Assembly (NCBI RefSeq): GCF_000305495.1
Contig: NZ_AJTN02000004.1
Location: 1-39,970, forward strand
Direction of reading: 5' to 3'
DNA from: Peribacillus psychrosaccharolyticus ATCC 23296
GTDB lineage: Bacteria > Bacillota > Bacilli > Bacillales > DSM-1321
DNA: 39,970 bases
The notes under the pieces were generated by a model. The model was not told the origin of the DNA, did not search any database, and saw nothing but the letters and a program-made list of their open reading frames with translations. This document shows positions 25,103 through 34,390 of this stretch, piece after piece (within the stretch, counting starts at the first letter, position 1; each line of letters opens with the position of its first letter). The position numbers were made by a program, and so were the translations under genes.

Positions 25103-25891
25103 GTGAACCATTTGGAAGATATATTAGGTGAGGGGTGGGATGTTTATCCCGCTGGAGGGGCAACAGGAGAAGCCTTCATTGCTGTAAATGACAAACAGAA
25201 ACTTTTCCTGAAACGTAACTCTTCGCCATTTTTGGCTGTTCTGTCCGCTGAAGGGATTGTTCCTAAGTTAATGTGGACAAGACGCCTGGAGAATGGGGAT
25301 GTCATTACGGCTCAGCACTGGTTGAATGGCAGAGAGCTTAAGCAAGGTGAAATGGATAAGGAACCAGTTGCAAAACTTCTGCGGAAAATCCATCAGTCTC
25401 AACCGCTGTTAAGCATGTTGAAAAGACTTGGGAAATCCCCTCTAAGGCCTGAAGGTATACTTACAGAAATTGAAACGAACATAGAACAGGACATATTAAA
25501 TATTCCAAAGGTTTCTCAGGCGTTCTCCTTTTTGCGAGAAAACCTTTTGTTAATTGAATCCAATGAAACGGCTGTATGTCATTGTGATATCAATCATAAT
25601 AATTGGCTGCTGACTGATGCTGGAAAGCTTTATTTGATTGACTGGGATGGGGCAATGATTGCGGATCCGGCTATTGATTTAGGCAGTCTTTTGTATACCT
25701 ATGTCCCAAGGGAAAATTGGAGTGATTGGTTGGAACGCTACGGACTAAGCTTGGATGCAGGCTTAGAAATGAGAATGAAGTGGCACGCCATTTCCCAATT
25801 ACTATCCTTTATTCAATGGCATAAATCAAAGAATCGTTTAGAAGAAATGGCGGCTCTTATAGAACGACTAGGCTACGTACTTGAATCGTAA
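25103..25891 (+). CDS. ytmP: YtmP, choline/aminoglycoside kinase-like phosphotransferase
   Basis: A 262-residue protein-kinase-like fold enzyme (APH/choline kinase group). The Gly-rich N-lobe is AGGATGEAFIAV, the lobe Lys is in KLFLKRNSSPF, the catalytic loop is HCDINHNNWLL (Asp and Asn of the HxDxxxxN motif) and the metal-binding IDWDGAMIADPAIDLG corresponds to DFG. The physiological substrate is unknown. The GTG at 25103 is preferred (MNHLEDILGEGW, as in relatives, with AGGAAA upstream); GTG 25088 is the alternative. The stop abuts the stop of the convergent ytzH with no intervening base. Confidence 0.88.
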   Translation: MNHLEDILGEGWDVYPAGGATGEAFIAVNDKQKLFLKRNSSPFLAVLSAEGIVPKLMWTRRLENGDVITAQHWLNGRELKQGEMDKEPVAKLLRKIHQSQPLLSMLKRLGKSPLRPEGILTEIETNIEQDILNIPKVSQAFSFLRENLLLIESNETAVCHCDINHNNWLLTDAGKLYLIDWDGAMIADPAIDLGSLLYTYVPRENWSDWLERYGLSLDAGLEMRMKWHAISQLLSFIQWHKSKNRLEEMAALIERLGYVLES

Positions 25892-26170
25892 TTAAGAATA
25901 CTGGTCAATTTCATCTACCCATTCAGAAAGCTGACCTTGGTGTTCGGAAATATGGCTGTCTAAATCAGCAGTTCCGGCCCCTGTTTGGCTATAGCGGTAT
26001 ATCTCTTCTAATATTGTTAGTGCGCTTTGATCAATATCCATATTGATCATTAGTGATTTAACCAGTCGTTCGACTTGCTCGCATTCCGCAACGGATCCAC
26101 AACAATCAGTTTGATGATTAGTTAAAATATCCTTTAATAAAGAGAATTGATCTTGTTGAGATAAGGGCAT
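25892..26170 (-). CDS. ytzH: YtzH-like protein
   Basis: A 92-residue acidic, helical protein with [20 protein letters not shown] near residue 20-39, which I recognise as the YtzH family. The paired cysteines are notable, but no metal or redox role is known. The ATG is preceded on the minus strand by CCTAAGGAGGATAAAAG, an ideal ribosome-binding site. It is converging on ytmP and divergent from trmB, the same local arrangement as in B. subtilis. Confidence 0.88.
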   Translation of the reverse strand: MPLSQQDQFSLLKDILTNHQTDCCGSVAECEQVERLVKSLMINMDIDQSALTILEEIYRYSQTGAGTADLDSHISEHQGQLSEWVDEIDQYS

Positions 26171-26340
26171 CTTTTATCCTCCTTAGGGGTAATGTTTCTT
26201 CTTTAAATAGGATGTGTGTTTCGAATGGTTTTATACCTAAACTAAACCCGCGGCGTGCAGCAGCGGTTTCTTTTGGTGTTGCAGGAAGCCATGCTCTCAT
26301 GTTATGGTTTGAACGAAATCTTATAATTAGGGGTGTCAGT
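26171..26340. other. divergent intergenic region with a GC-rich hairpin before trmB
   Basis: AAACCCGC (26244-26251) pairs with GCGGTTT (26263-26269) with one bulged C around GGCGTGCAGCA. The GC-rich patch (about 26246-26300) contrasts with the AT-rich surroundings. The trmB frame stays open through it from 26212, and an antisense frame is open too. The start has no ribosome-binding site, so it is probably untranslated leader. Confidence 0.45.
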
Positions 26341-26979
26341 ATGCGTTTAAGAAATAAGCCCTGGGCTGACGAACGTTTGGGAGAGTTCCCAAACTATGCA
26401 ATAGCTCAGCCGGAAAGTCATAAGGGAAAATGGCGGGAATTGTTTGGAAACGATAATCCGCTTTATATTGAAGTAGGAACAGGGAAAGGCCGCTTTATTA
26501 CGGAAATGGCCAAAGCTCATCCAACTATTAATTTTATTGGAATTGAAGTATATAAAAGCGTTATTGTATCGGCACTTGATTTATTAATTGAAGCGGCGGT
26601 GCCAAACCTAAAGCTTTTAAGTGTGGATGCGGTAAATCTTGCTGATTATTTTGAAAAAGGTGAAGTGGACCGTGTGTATTTAAACTTCTCGGATCCTTGG
26701 CCAAAAACTCGTCATGCGAAAAGACGCCTCACGCATAGTTCATTCTTGGGTATTTATGAATCCATCTTACCGGAAAAAGGTGAGATTCATTTTAAAACGG
26801 ATAACCAAGGCTTATTTGAATCCTCTTTATTGAGTATCTCTGATTATGGAATGAAACTGACCTTTATCAGCTTAGATTTGCATAACAGTTCTTTTGAGGG
26901 CAACATTATGACCGAGTATGAAGAAAAGTTTTCTAAAAAAGGCAATCGAATTTATCGTTTAGAAGCACAATATCGCTAA
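26341..26979 (+). CDS. trmB: tRNA (guanine-46-N7)-methyltransferase
   Basis: A 212-residue SAM-dependent enzyme that methylates G46 of the tRNA variable loop. The SAM-binding motif I is [10 protein letters not shown] at residues 43-52, acidic IGIEVYKSV follows motif II, and the TrmB signature [19 protein letters not shown] is intact. Length is typical. The start is ATG 26341 with AGGGGTG nine bases upstream and the family start MRLRNKPWA. The frame is open further upstream to 26212, but that part has no homology I recognise. A terminator follows immediately. Confidence 0.95.
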   Translation: MRLRNKPWADERLGEFPNYAIAQPESHKGKWRELFGNDNPLYIEVGTGKGRFITEMAKAHPTINFIGIEVYKSVIVSALDLLIEAAVPNLKLLSVDAVNLADYFEKGEVDRVYLNFSDPWPKTRHAKRRLTHSSFLGIYESILPEKGEIHFKTDNQGLFESSLLSISDYGMKLTFISLDLHNSSFEGNIMTEYEEKFSKKGNRIYRLEAQYR

Positions 26980-26980
26980 G

Positions 26981-27012
26981 AAACGCCTGGGCAATTACCC
27001 AGGCGTTTTTTA
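26981..27012 (+). terminator. intrinsic terminator after trmB
   Basis: AAACGCCTGGG pairs with CCCAGGCGTTT around CAATTA, followed by TTT. Confidence 0.92.
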
Positions 27013-27082
27013 AAGAACTTAATGTCTAAAAATTTTAAATAGTTGGTCACTGATGATACAATTTAATAAAAGGAGGGGGAAT

Positions 27083-27928
27083 ATGGAAACCCTGCAATTA
27101 GGTAATATTAAGTTAACCTGGCTAAACGGTGGAGTAACCTATTTAGACGGCGGCGCAATGTTTGGTGTTGTTCCAAAGCCATTATGGGCAAAAAAATATT
27201 CGCCAAATGAAAATAATCAGATTGAATTAAGAACCGATCCTTTGTTAATTCAAGCAAATGGCTTAAACATTTTACTTGAGTCGGGATTGGGAAATGGAAA
27301 ATTTGATGAGAAGAAGAAACGGAACTTTGGAGTTATGGAAGAATCATCTGTATTAACAGATTTAGATGCGTTAGGACTTTCTCCGGATGACATACATATC
27401 GTGTTGATGACCCATCTTCATTTTGACCATGCATGCGGACTAACGGAGTTAAAGGATAATCAATGGGTGTCGGTTTTTAAACAGGCAGCCATTATAACTT
27501 CGCAGATTGAATGGAATGAAATGAGGGACCCGAATATCCGTTCAAAAAATACGTACTGGAGAGAAAATTGGGAAGCTGTCTCTAGTCAGATGAAAACTTT
27601 TGAAAAGGAAATTGAAATTACGAAAGGGATTAAGATGGTCCATACAGGAGGACATAGTAACGGTCATTCCATCGTTATTATTGAAGATGGTGATGAAACC
27701 TTACTCCATATGGGCGATATCATGCCTACTCATGCTCATTCCAATGTTCTTTGGGTTCTTGCCTATGATGATTATCCAATGGATTCAGTCTACCAAAAAC
27801 AAAAGTGGATGAAGACGGGATTAGAGAAACAAGTCTGGTACAGTTTTTATCACGATGCCTATTACCGGGCAATAAAATGGGATCTGACAGGTAAACAAGT
27901 GATTGATGAAGTGAAGAGAATCCGCTGA
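27083..27928 (+). CDS. ytnP: YtnP-type metallo-beta-lactamase-fold lactonase
   Basis: A 281-residue MBL-fold enzyme. The dinuclear zinc motif HLHFDH has His111, His113, Asp115 and His116. Downstream ligands are in [10 protein letters not shown] and [13 protein letters not shown]. subtilis YtnP is an AHL-lactonase homologue reported to interfere with Streptomyces signalling and development. Substrate here is by homology. ATG 27083 is preferred, with AGGAGGGGG just upstream, over the frame start at 27053. Monocistronic by position, between the trmB terminator and the convergent ytzB. Confidence 0.9.
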   Translation: METLQLGNIKLTWLNGGVTYLDGGAMFGVVPKPLWAKKYSPNENNQIELRTDPLLIQANGLNILLESGLGNGKFDEKKKRNFGVMEESSVLTDLDALGLSPDDIHIVLMTHLHFDHACGLTELKDNQWVSVFKQAAIITSQIEWNEMRDPNIRSKNTYWRENWEAVSSQMKTFEKEIEITKGIKMVHTGGHSNGHSIVIIEDGDETLLHMGDIMPTHAHSNVLWVLAYDDYPMDSVYQKQKWMKTGLEKQVWYSFYHDAYYRAIKWDLTGKQVIDEVKRIR

Positions 27929-28002
27929 TTGATTTGGGGAGAAACGTTTTAAGTGGTATTCCGCGGAGTACCAGTGTCGTGCTGAGTTACTTATTATAAA
28001 CT

Positions 28003-28033
28003 GAAAAGGGGCAGACTAAGAGTAGTCTGCCCC
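28003..28033 (-). terminator. intrinsic terminator for ytzB (possibly bidirectional)
   Basis: GGGGCAGACTA and TAGTCTGCCCC form an 11-bp stem. On the minus strand it is followed by TTTTC; on the plus strand there is no T tract. It lies between the two converging stops. Confidence 0.75.
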
Positions 28034-28043
28034 ATTCTATTGG

Positions 28044-28355
28044 TTATTTTTGTGTTAGATCAATGATGGTGCCCGTTGATGCATCAGCAGCAAAATCAAA
28101 CTGTTCAAGGAGTCCGTCGGTATAACGTGTAATTCCGCCTTTAAAGACTTGATAGTCTAAATCATTTTTTTGATAATTTTCTGGCTTCATAACAATCCAT
28201 GAACCATATATTTTACCATCTTTTTTAACAGATTCTTTTACTGAAGCTAATACTTTTTCTGGTGATGGTCCACAGTTTTGTTCAAGAGCTTGCTTAGCTG
28301 CATATCCTGCTGCAAATCCAGCGGCAGCACCTAATAATAAATTTTTATAATTCAT
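28044..28355 (-). CDS. ytzB: YtzB-like PepSY-type small protein
   Basis: A 103-residue protein. A hydrophobic Ala/Gly-rich N-terminus (NYKNLLLGAAAGFAAGYAAK) looks like a membrane anchor or signal segment. It is followed by a compact domain with YGSWIVMKPENYQKNDLDYQ and a C-terminal STGTIIDL, a PepSY-like ending. It matches the position and size of B. subtilis ytzB next to ytoP and ytnP. Function unknown; PepSY-like domains often bind or inhibit proteases. GGAGGGG precedes the ATG on the minus strand. Confidence 0.78.
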   Translation of the reverse strand: MNYKNLLLGAAAGFAAGYAAKQALEQNCGPSPEKVLASVKESVKKDGKIYGSWIVMKPENYQKNDLDYQVFKGGITRYTDGLLEQFDFAADASTGTIIDLTQK

Positions 28356-28463
28356 AAATGTTCCCCTCCTGCTTGATTACTTTTTGGTCTCTTGTTCTAG
28401 TATACAAAAAAAACGGACAAAGCCCAATAATTGGACGGTGCATGTTTAATCAAACCAAAAACA

Positions 28464-28493
28464 TAACAATATTTAACAAGCAAATGGTATAAT
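28464..28493 (+). promoter_or_regulatory. promoter for ytoP with extended -10
   Basis: TAACAA (28464-28469), 18 bases, TATAAT (28488-28493) with TGG directly before it. The start would be near 28500, some 70 bases before ytoP. Confidence 0.45.
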
Positions 28494-28569
28494 AACATCA
28501 TTCAAATATAAGAATCTAACAAATATAGGTTTGTACATAAATAATGTAAAAGATTAGGGGTTATAAAAA

Positions 28570-29642
28570 ATGGATCAAGAGACTTTATCGCTGTTTAAGA
28601 CGTTAACAGAGCTGCCGGGCATTGCGGGAAATGAACACTATGTCCGTAAATTCATGCGAACTGAGCTTGAAAAATATTCTGATGAATTGATTCAGGACGG
28701 ATTAGGCAGTTTGTTTGGCGTGAAAAAAGGGGACGAAGATGGACCTAGAATTATGGTGGCCGGCCATATGGACGAAGTAGGGTTTATGGTAACATCGATT
28801 ACGGATAATGGAATGCTCCGTTTTCAAACGATTGGCGGCTGGTGGAGTCAGGTCTTATTAGCCCAAAGGGTTGAGATTATAACTGATAATGGCCCTGTTA
28901 TTGGGGTAATTGGTTCTGTACCTCCACATTTACTTGAAGAATCACAGCGTTCTAAGCCAATGGATCAAAAAAATATGTTAATTGATATTGGTGCAGACAG
29001 CGCCGAAGATGCAAAAAGGATTGGAATTAGACCGGGGCAAGCGATCGTCCCTATCTGTCCATTTACTCCAATGGCTAATCCAAAAAAATTATGGCTAAAG
29101 CTTGGGATAATCGCTATGGGTGTGGGTTGGCAATCGAATTACTCAAAGACCTTAAAGATGAAAAACTCCCTAATACACTTTTCTCAGGTGCCACAGTGCA
29201 AGAAGAAGTGGGCTTAAGAGGCGCACAAACGGCTGCTTTTATGATTAAACCTGATCTGTTCTTTGCGTTAGATGCAAGTCCGGCAAATGATGCTTCAGGA
29301 AATAAGAATGAATTTGGACAGCTTGGTAAGGGTGCTTTACTACGCATTCTTGACCGCTCAATGGTTACACATAAGGGGATGAGAGAGTTCATCCTAGATA
29401 CAGCTGAAACAAATGACATCCCCTATCAGTATTTTGTTTCTCAAGGCGGCACAGATGCTGGAAAGGTACATATTGCTAATGATGGAATTCCAAGTGGTGT
29501 AATTGGTATTTGTTCGAGATACATTCATACACATGCCTCAATTATTCATATTGATGATTATGCAGCTGCTCGTGAGTTAATCGGCAAATTAGTTAGGGCT
29601 TGTGATCGTTCAACAGTAGAAAGTATTAGAAATAACGGATGA
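28570..29642 (+). pseudogene. ytoP: ytoP, M42 glutamyl aminopeptidase family, frameshifted
   Basis: Two overlapping frames together make one complete M42 aminopeptidase of about 357 residues, the usual length. The first reads to [11 protein letters not shown], and the second resumes with [14 protein letters not shown]. The junction is an A7 run at 29082-29088; one more A restores the frame. All metal-site regions are present across the two parts: [10 protein letters not shown] (His), WDNRYG (Asp), QEEVGLRGA (Glu pair), DASPAND (Asp) and the final HTHASIIH (His). The 0-frame reads A_AAA_AAA at the junction, a slippery heptamer, so -1 frameshifting would also produce the full protein. The downstream frame has no ribosome-binding site. 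A missing base in the sequence or a real mutation are the simpler readings. Confidence 0.85.
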
Positions 29643-29645
29643 TAC

Positions 29646-29709
29646 AAACCGGCAATGATTAGGTAAACAGGCGAAGCTTGTTTACCTCGTAGATCATTGC
29701 TGGTTTTTT
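29646..29709 (+). terminator. branched intrinsic terminator after ytoP
   Basis: AAACCGGCAATGAT pairs with ATCATTGCTGGTTT, enclosing an inner GGTAAACA/TGTTTACC hairpin. T residues follow. Confidence 0.85.
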
Positions 29710-29726
29710 GAATGGAGTGAAAGAAA

Positions 29727-30236
29727 ATGAAAATGGCAGTGGGAAGTTTTAACCCTGCAAAGGTAGAAGCTGTACGGACTATTTTTAACCAGGATGAACT
29801 AGTGACCATGAAGGTTGATTCTGGGGTATCTGAACAGCCTTTCTCGGATGAAGAGACAATAGAGGGTGCTGTTAACCGAGCTAAGAATTGTCTGAATGAA
29901 AGTGATGCTGAACTTTCTATCGGCCTTGAAGGCGGCGTTGTGGATACAAAGCATGGCATGTTTGTCTGTAACTGGGGTGCGTTAGTGACGAGGAAGAATG
30001 AAGTGTTCATTGCTGGCGGGGCACGAGTCTTGCTTCCTGATAGTATCGCAAATCGACTGCGAGCTGGGGAAGAATTGGGACCTGTAATGGATGATTTTAC
30101 TCAAAGTAATAATATCCGAAAAAAAGAAGGCGCAATAGGGATATTTACGAATAATCGTGTCACAAGGGCCGAGATGTTCCAGCATATTGTTCGGATGCTT
30201 GCTGGACAGTATGAATATAACGAACGTAACGTATAA
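29727..30236 (+). CDS. DUF84/YjjX-type inosine/xanthosine triphosphatase
   Basis: A 169-residue protein related to YjjX, which removes non-canonical ITP and XTP from the nucleotide pool. Family marks: VGSFNPAKVEAVRTIF at the start, SGVSEQPFSDEETIEGAVNR (substrate loop) and LSIGLEGGVVDTKHGMF (metal-site Glu). The C-terminal GAIGIFTNNRVTRAEMFQH is also conserved. The ATG is preceded by GGAGTGAAAG. A terminator lies just upstream, so it is expressed either by read-through from ytoP or from a promoter not identified. Confidence 0.88.
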   Translation: MKMAVGSFNPAKVEAVRTIFNQDELVTMKVDSGVSEQPFSDEETIEGAVNRAKNCLNESDAELSIGLEGGVVDTKHGMFVCNWGALVTRKNEVFIAGGARVLLPDSIANRLRAGEELGPVMDDFTQSNNIRKKEGAIGIFTNNRVTRAEMFQHIVRMLAGQYEYNERNV

Positions 30237-30317
30237 GAAAATGGAGATTGGGGCATTTTTAAAGTACTGGATAGATGGTTTACCTGCCAGTAAATGATTA
30301 AGAATGTGGGATGATGA

Positions 30318-30820
30318 ATGATTATTCCGAAATCAATACGTATCTTATGTGTTGCTGCCTGCGTAACAACTGGCTGTACTGATGAAAACCATTCAAGTAA
30401 AGCAAAAGAAGCGGCTGAATCGTTTTTTTTGATGCTTCACTAAAGCCTGACTATCAAACAAAAACTATAGAACTATATTTGCCAGACGACTTTATTGTAG
30501 CGGAAGAGAGTGAAAATAATTTTATATTAGAAAAAAGCGGGAATCCATATATCTTATTTGTGAATCCACATGAAAATCGAAAGAGTCGAACGTTATATGA
30601 TACTGTAAAGCAGTTGAACGATAAGGATATCGATCTTGCACACTTTGAAGATCAAGAGAGCTTTGGTTTTATATCGATTAGAGATTTAGATGAGAAAAAA
30701 TACGAGGTATCGGTTGGAGTTGGGGGAGTTAAATTAACGACAGAAACGAATGAAAAGAAGCTGTCTGATGAAGCTGCCCAAATGATGGCCATTGTGGACT
30801 CTATTACACAGGAAAAGTAA
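30318..30820 (+). pseudogene. small lipoprotein gene, frameshifted in a T8 run
   Basis: The first frame starts at ATG 30318 and gives a short lipoprotein signal (MIIPKSIRILCVAACVTTGC, lipobox Cys20), then TDENHSSKAKEAAESFF. At T8 (30423-30430) the frame is lost. With one extra T it continues DASLKPDYQTKTIELYLPDD and so on to 30820, for a total of about 167 residues. The second part alone has no start or ribosome-binding site, so it is not a separate gene. A GGGATGATG site precedes the start. Function unknown; the mature part would be an extracytoplasmic, membrane-anchored domain of about 145 residues. Confidence 0.75.
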
Positions 30821-30857
30821 AAAAACCTGAAATTCCAAATTGGAACTTCAGGTTTTT
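30821..30857. terminator. bidirectional terminator between the lipoprotein and chemotaxis genes
   Basis: AAAAACCTGAA and TTCAGGTTTTT plus an inner TTCCAAATTGGAA stem. It follows the lipoprotein stop directly and converges with the receptor gene. Confidence 0.88.
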
Positions 30858-30880
30858 ACTTTATTCAGGTTTTTACTTTA
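30847..30880. repeat. 17-bp tandem duplication at the 3' end of the receptor gene
   Basis: TTCAGGTTTTTACTTTA is at 30847-30863 and again at 30864-30880. The second copy contains the receptor stop codon and the first contains one arm of the terminator, so a recent slippage duplication appears to have moved the stop away from its terminator. Confidence 0.85.
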
Positions 30881-32893
30881 TTTAGTTACTGTTGGTTCCT
30901 CAAATGTTATATCTGTCTTTTCAAGCTCGAATTGTGAAACAACATTTTGGAGGTCTCCTGCGATATAACTTAACTCAGATGCAGCCTCACTGACCTGGTT
31001 AATAGCAAGAAGCTGACTCTCACTCGACGCACTAACTTCTTGTGAAGAACCTGCAGATTGTTCAGAAATGGAATAGATTTCACCTAGCTTATGTGCAAGG
31101 ACATTATTGTAATCCTGAACTTCTTTGACAGAAAGCTGTACATTTGAAATTTTGGAGCTGATTCGGTTGACATGATTGACGATGTTTTCAAAAGCATTTT
31201 TTGTCACGATTACGGAAGTACTCTGTACATTTTTATATTCATTGAATTTCTTAGCTTCAATCATTAATTTTTCCATTTGATCATTCATAGTTTGCACTAG
31301 ATTTTGGATGGTCTGTGCTTCGAATTTTGACCGCTCAGCCAGCTTTCGAACTTCCTTAGCGACGACACTGAACCCTCGACCGGCGTCCCCCGCTCTAGCT
31401 GATTCAATCGCTGCATTTAAGGCGAGTAAATCTGTATTCTCAGCAATTTCTTGGATGGTTCCAACAATACTTGCAATTGCATGTGACTTTTCAGATGCAC
31501 TTTGAACTTGTCGGGTCAAATGAGTTGCTAATTCGAGAAATTGTTCTGAAGTATTATGAAGACTTTCTACGGTTTTTAATCCTTCTTGCCCCTCAATTAC
31601 GGTTTGCTGTGCTTCAACTTGTATTTCTTTACTAAGTTTTTCCGTACCGAGGATGGAATTAGATACATTCTTCATAATACCGTTGCTTTCTTCGAGTTCT
31701 GAGGTCTGTTGACTAGCTCCCACTGCCACTTGCTTGACAGCTATATTAACTTGTATAGATTGAGCAGATGTTTCCTCAGAAATGGCTGCAAGATGCTGAG
31801 AGGATGAGCTTAACTTTTCAGCCGAATTACGGACTTCAAGTAATGATTCTTTTACTCGATCGGCCATGACATTAAAGGTGTCAGCTACAGCGACCATTTC
31901 ATCTTTGTGCTTCATAGAAACACGATGCGTCAAGTCACCGCTGCCGATTTTTTCAGCACCTGATTTTAAGGCGGTAATCGATGAATTAATCGTTTTTAAC
32001 AGAAAAGTTCCTACTAAAAATAAAATAATAATAATTAAGAGACTAATCCCAATTAATGAATAGGTTAGTTGTTGAATTTTCTTTTGTTGTGTTAGATTTA
32101 AGGCTTCCTGTTCTTGGCTGGCCATTTTTTCTAGATCAACAGCGGCTGCTTCGACAGATTTACCAAGCTTATCGAAAGAGAGATTCATACTGGTTGTCTT
32201 TAAGTAGGCTGAAACAATTGAACTTAGGACTTTTTGATAGGTATCCATTTCTGTTACGATTTCTGCTTTTTGTGAATCAGTTAGAGCTGATTCTTCCAAG
32301 AGTTTAATGAATGTAGATAAACGATTGCTGTAGTCACTATATGGTTCTTGTTCTTTCGTAAGTAAATATTGATTTTCCAAGAGCCTCAGGATGAAGAATT
32401 CATCAAACAGGGTTTGATTACCTGCTTGATTTAATAATTGTGACACGTTACTGCCTGATTGATTTATTTCGTTATTTAGACCTTCGTTAAGGGAGTAACC
32501 CATTTCAACGTATAAAGCGGCCAGCTTCTTGAAATTCGTTGAATAATCGATCACACTCTTTTCAATTTTTTCAAAGTTAGCAGCAATCTCAGGATATTCA
32601 CTGTATTCATTCTTTAACTCAGCTGTTTGTTTTTGTACGCCGTTAATATTATTTTCTACCAACTTTGCACTGGTCTTTTGCGGATTTCTTAAATATTGAC
32701 GCTCAAACTTACGAGTTGTGGCCATGTTGTATTTAACGTCTTTTATTTGAGAGACAGCAGTATTTAAGATAGCTTCTTCATTGCGTACATTCTTTTGCAT
32801 GGTGGATGAATATAGGTTAAAAGCAATTAATGCAATGACTCCTGCTAAGGTCATATAAAGAATAATACTAATCTTTGCTCGTATTGTTTTCAT
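30878..32893 (-). CDS. methyl-accepting chemotaxis protein
   Basis: A 671-residue membrane receptor. TM1 is at about 6-28. An extracellular, all-helical sensor of about 245 residues (helical-bimodular type) follows, with TM2 at about 277-299 and HAMP at about 300-352. The cytoplasmic signalling domain runs to about 660. Its hairpin tip, which contacts CheA and CheW, is the conserved stretch 480-522 ([20 protein letters not shown], then [15 protein letters not shown]). Gln/Glu-rich methylation-type helices flank it. The ligand is unknown. It is inserted between conserved genes (ytoP region and ytpP), on the opposite strand and with its own promoter, so it is likely an addition to the ancestral order. 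Confidence 0.95.
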   Translation of the reverse strand: MKTIRAKISIILYMTLAGVIALIAFNLYSSTMQKNVRNEEAILNTAVSQIKDVKYNMATTRKFERQYLRNPQKTSAKLVENNINGVQKQTAELKNEYSEYPEIAANFEKIEKSVIDYSTNFKKLAALYVEMGYSLNEGLNNEINQSGSNVSQLLNQAGNQTLFDEFFILRLLENQYLLTKEQEPYSDYSNRLSTFIKLLEESALTDSQKAEIVTEMDTYQKVLSSIVSAYLKTTSMNLSFDKLGKSVEAAAVDLEKMASQEQEALNLTQQKKIQQLTYSLIGISLLIIIILFLVGTFLLKTINSSITALKSGAEKIGSGDLTHRVSMKHKDEMVAVADTFNVMADRVKESLLEVRNSAEKLSSSSQHLAAISEETSAQSIQVNIAVKQVAVGASQQTSELEESNGIMKNVSNSILGTEKLSKEIQVEAQQTVIEGQEGLKTVESLHNTSEQFLELATHLTRQVQSASEKSHAIASIVGTIQEIAENTDLLALNAAIESARAGDAGRGFSVVAKEVRKLAERSKFEAQTIQNLVQTMNDQMEKLMIEAKKFNEYKNVQSTSVIVTKNAFENIVNHVNRISSKISNVQLSVKEVQDYNNVLAHKLGEIYSISEQSAGSSQEVSASSESQLLAINQVSEAASELSYIAGDLQNVVSQFELEKTDITFEEPTVTK

Positions 32894-32980
32894 TTCGTCC
32901 TCTCTTTCTAGTAGGTTACGTACGGAAGGAGCAAAATATAGATATGGTTGAAAATTGTTAAAATACTAAATAATTACTAT

Positions 32981-33009
32981 ATTATAAATATAATTTACCA
33001 GTATAACAA
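32981..33009 (-). promoter_or_regulatory. SigA-type promoter for the chemotaxis receptor gene
   Basis: On the minus strand TTGTTA (33009-33004), 17 bases, perfect TATAAT (32986-32981), about 90 bases before the start. No SigD-type (TAAA / GCCGATAT) sequence was found, although many motility genes use SigD. Confidence 0.5.
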
Positions 33010-33179
33010 TAGTTTTTTGTCAATTTTGACCAGTGCACCAAATTTAAGTAGATCAATGGTCATGTTTTTGCCTTGCTTTTTCTCTCGACAGATTGCGTAT
33101 TATTGGTTGTCCTAACATTTGTTTGGTATTATCAAGGTACATAACTTTCGTTGATAATAAATAGCAGGAGGAATTATAA

Positions 33180-33491
33180 ATGAAGCATTTAGAATCGGTT
33201 GAGCAATTTGAGGAAATGAAAAAGGAAGGGAAATATGTATTTTTATTTTCCGCTGGATGGTGTCCAGATTGTCGTATAATTGAGCCATTTCTTCCAGAGA
33301 TTGAAGAGAAGTATCCCGAAATCACGTTTATCTATGTAGACCGTGACGAATTTATTGATATTTGTGCACAGAATGATATATATGGGATCCCAAGTTTTCT
33401 AGCTTATGATCAAGGAAAAGAAACTGGTCGATTTGTCAGTAAGGACCGGAAAACAAAAGAGGAAATTGAAACATTTATTGAATCATTATAA
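33180..33491 (+). CDS. ytpP: thioredoxin-like protein YtpP
   Basis: A 103-residue thioredoxin fold. The active site is WCPDC (Cys28, Cys31), a C-P-D-C variant of the usual C-G-P-C. The cis-Pro is in [14 protein letters not shown]. Cytoplasmic. Relatives of YtpP have been linked to bacillithiol and redox maintenance, but specificity is not shown here. AGCAGGAGGAATT precedes the ATG. It is followed after 66 bases by ytpQ, probably in the same operon, as in B. subtilis ytpP-ytpQ-ytpR. Confidence 0.92.
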   Translation: MKHLESVEQFEEMKKEGKYVFLFSAGWCPDCRIIEPFLPEIEEKYPEITFIYVDRDEFIDICAQNDIYGIPSFLAYDQGKETGRFVSKDRKTKEEIETFIESL

Positions 33492-33557
33492 GACTTCACT
33501 TTCGGTATATTGGAAAGGATTATCTTATAGAGAGAATAGCAGGAGGAAATTGAAATT

Positions 33558-34358
33558 ATGAAAATGGATAGCAAGAAAATGGTCAAGGCGTTAAAAGAGC
33601 GCTTAGACCAGAGCAAGCGTAGTTTTCAATATGATAGTAAGCAGGATACCTTGCGGATTGAAAATACAGATACAACAAAAGGAATTACGGTAGAAATTTC
33701 GAAAATCGTGGCTAATTGGGAAAATGTTCAGGATAAGGCCATTGACGAAGTGGTTTATTATGTAGAAGAAGCCTTAAAAGTTATGGGAGAACAACATTCA
33801 CTTCAGGGAAAAGAAAAACAAATATTCCCCGTCGTCCGGTCAACGTCATTTCCTGATGAATCGGAAAATGGGAACAAATTTTTGTTTGATGATCATACGG
33901 CAGAAACGCGCATTTACTATGCACTAGATTTAGGAAAGACGTATCGTTTAATCGATCATGCCATGCTCGAACAGGAAGGTTGGAATCCGGATCGAATCCG
34001 GGAAATAGCTCGTTTCAATGTCCGCTCATTACCAACTCCTGTGAAGGCAGATACTGTAGCAGGAAATACATTTTATTTTCTCAATACAAATGATGGTTAC
34101 GATGCGAGCAGGATTGTTAACGAAGCGTGGTTAAAAGAAATGAAGTCCTCGATGAAGGGAACGATGGCAGTAGCCATTCCTCATCAGGACGTTATTATCA
34201 TTTGTGATATCGAAAATGAAACGGGGTATGATGTTCTCGCGCAAATGGCTATGAGTTTTTTCACGAGTGGTCATGTGCCGATAACCGCCTTATCGTTTCT
34301 TTATGAAGACGGTGAGCTTGAACCTGTTTTTATTCTTGGAAAAAACAAAAAGCGTTAA
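33558..34358 (+). CDS. ytpQ: YtpQ, DUF1444 family
   Basis: A 266-residue soluble protein of the DUF1444 family. Function unknown. Recognisable blocks include [12 protein letters not shown] and the [16 protein letters not shown] core strand region. The C-terminus ends in [15 protein letters not shown], typical of the family. AGGAGG is 11 bases before the ATG. Its terminator at 34363 marks the left flank of a repeat element; the gene normally next in line, ytpR, is absent. Confidence 0.9.
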   Translation: MKMDSKKMVKALKERLDQSKRSFQYDSKQDTLRIENTDTTKGITVEISKIVANWENVQDKAIDEVVYYVEEALKVMGEQHSLQGKEKQIFPVVRSTSFPDESENGNKFLFDDHTAETRIYYALDLGKTYRLIDHAMLEQEGWNPDRIREIARFNVRSLPTPVKADTVAGNTFYFLNTNDGYDASRIVNEAWLKEMKSSMKGTMAVAIPHQDVIIICDIENETGYDVLAQMAMSFFTSGHVPITALSFLYEDGELEPVFILGKNKKR

Positions 34359-34362
34359 AAGT

Positions 34363-34390
34363 AAAGGGCTGCCATTTGGCAGCCCTTTCT
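34363..34390 (+). terminator. ytpQ terminator, left copy of the duplicated hairpin
   Basis: AAAGGGCTGCC-ATTT-GGCAGCCCTTT, four bases after the ytpQ stop. The 32 bases from 34363 match 34706-34737 at 31 positions (C/T at one stem site). Confidence 0.85.

Noticed and set aside
26118-26300. 60-codon antisense frame over the ytzH start and trmB leader
   Set aside because: It overlaps ytzH on the same strand in another frame, has no ribosome-binding site and no known homologue.
29091-29642. Separate gene starting at ATG 29091
   Set aside because: No ribosome-binding site. The sequence is the second half of an M42 peptidase whose first half ends at the same A run.
30479-30820. Stand-alone 113-residue protein
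   Set aside because: No start signal. It joins the lipoprotein signal sequence upstream when one T is added.
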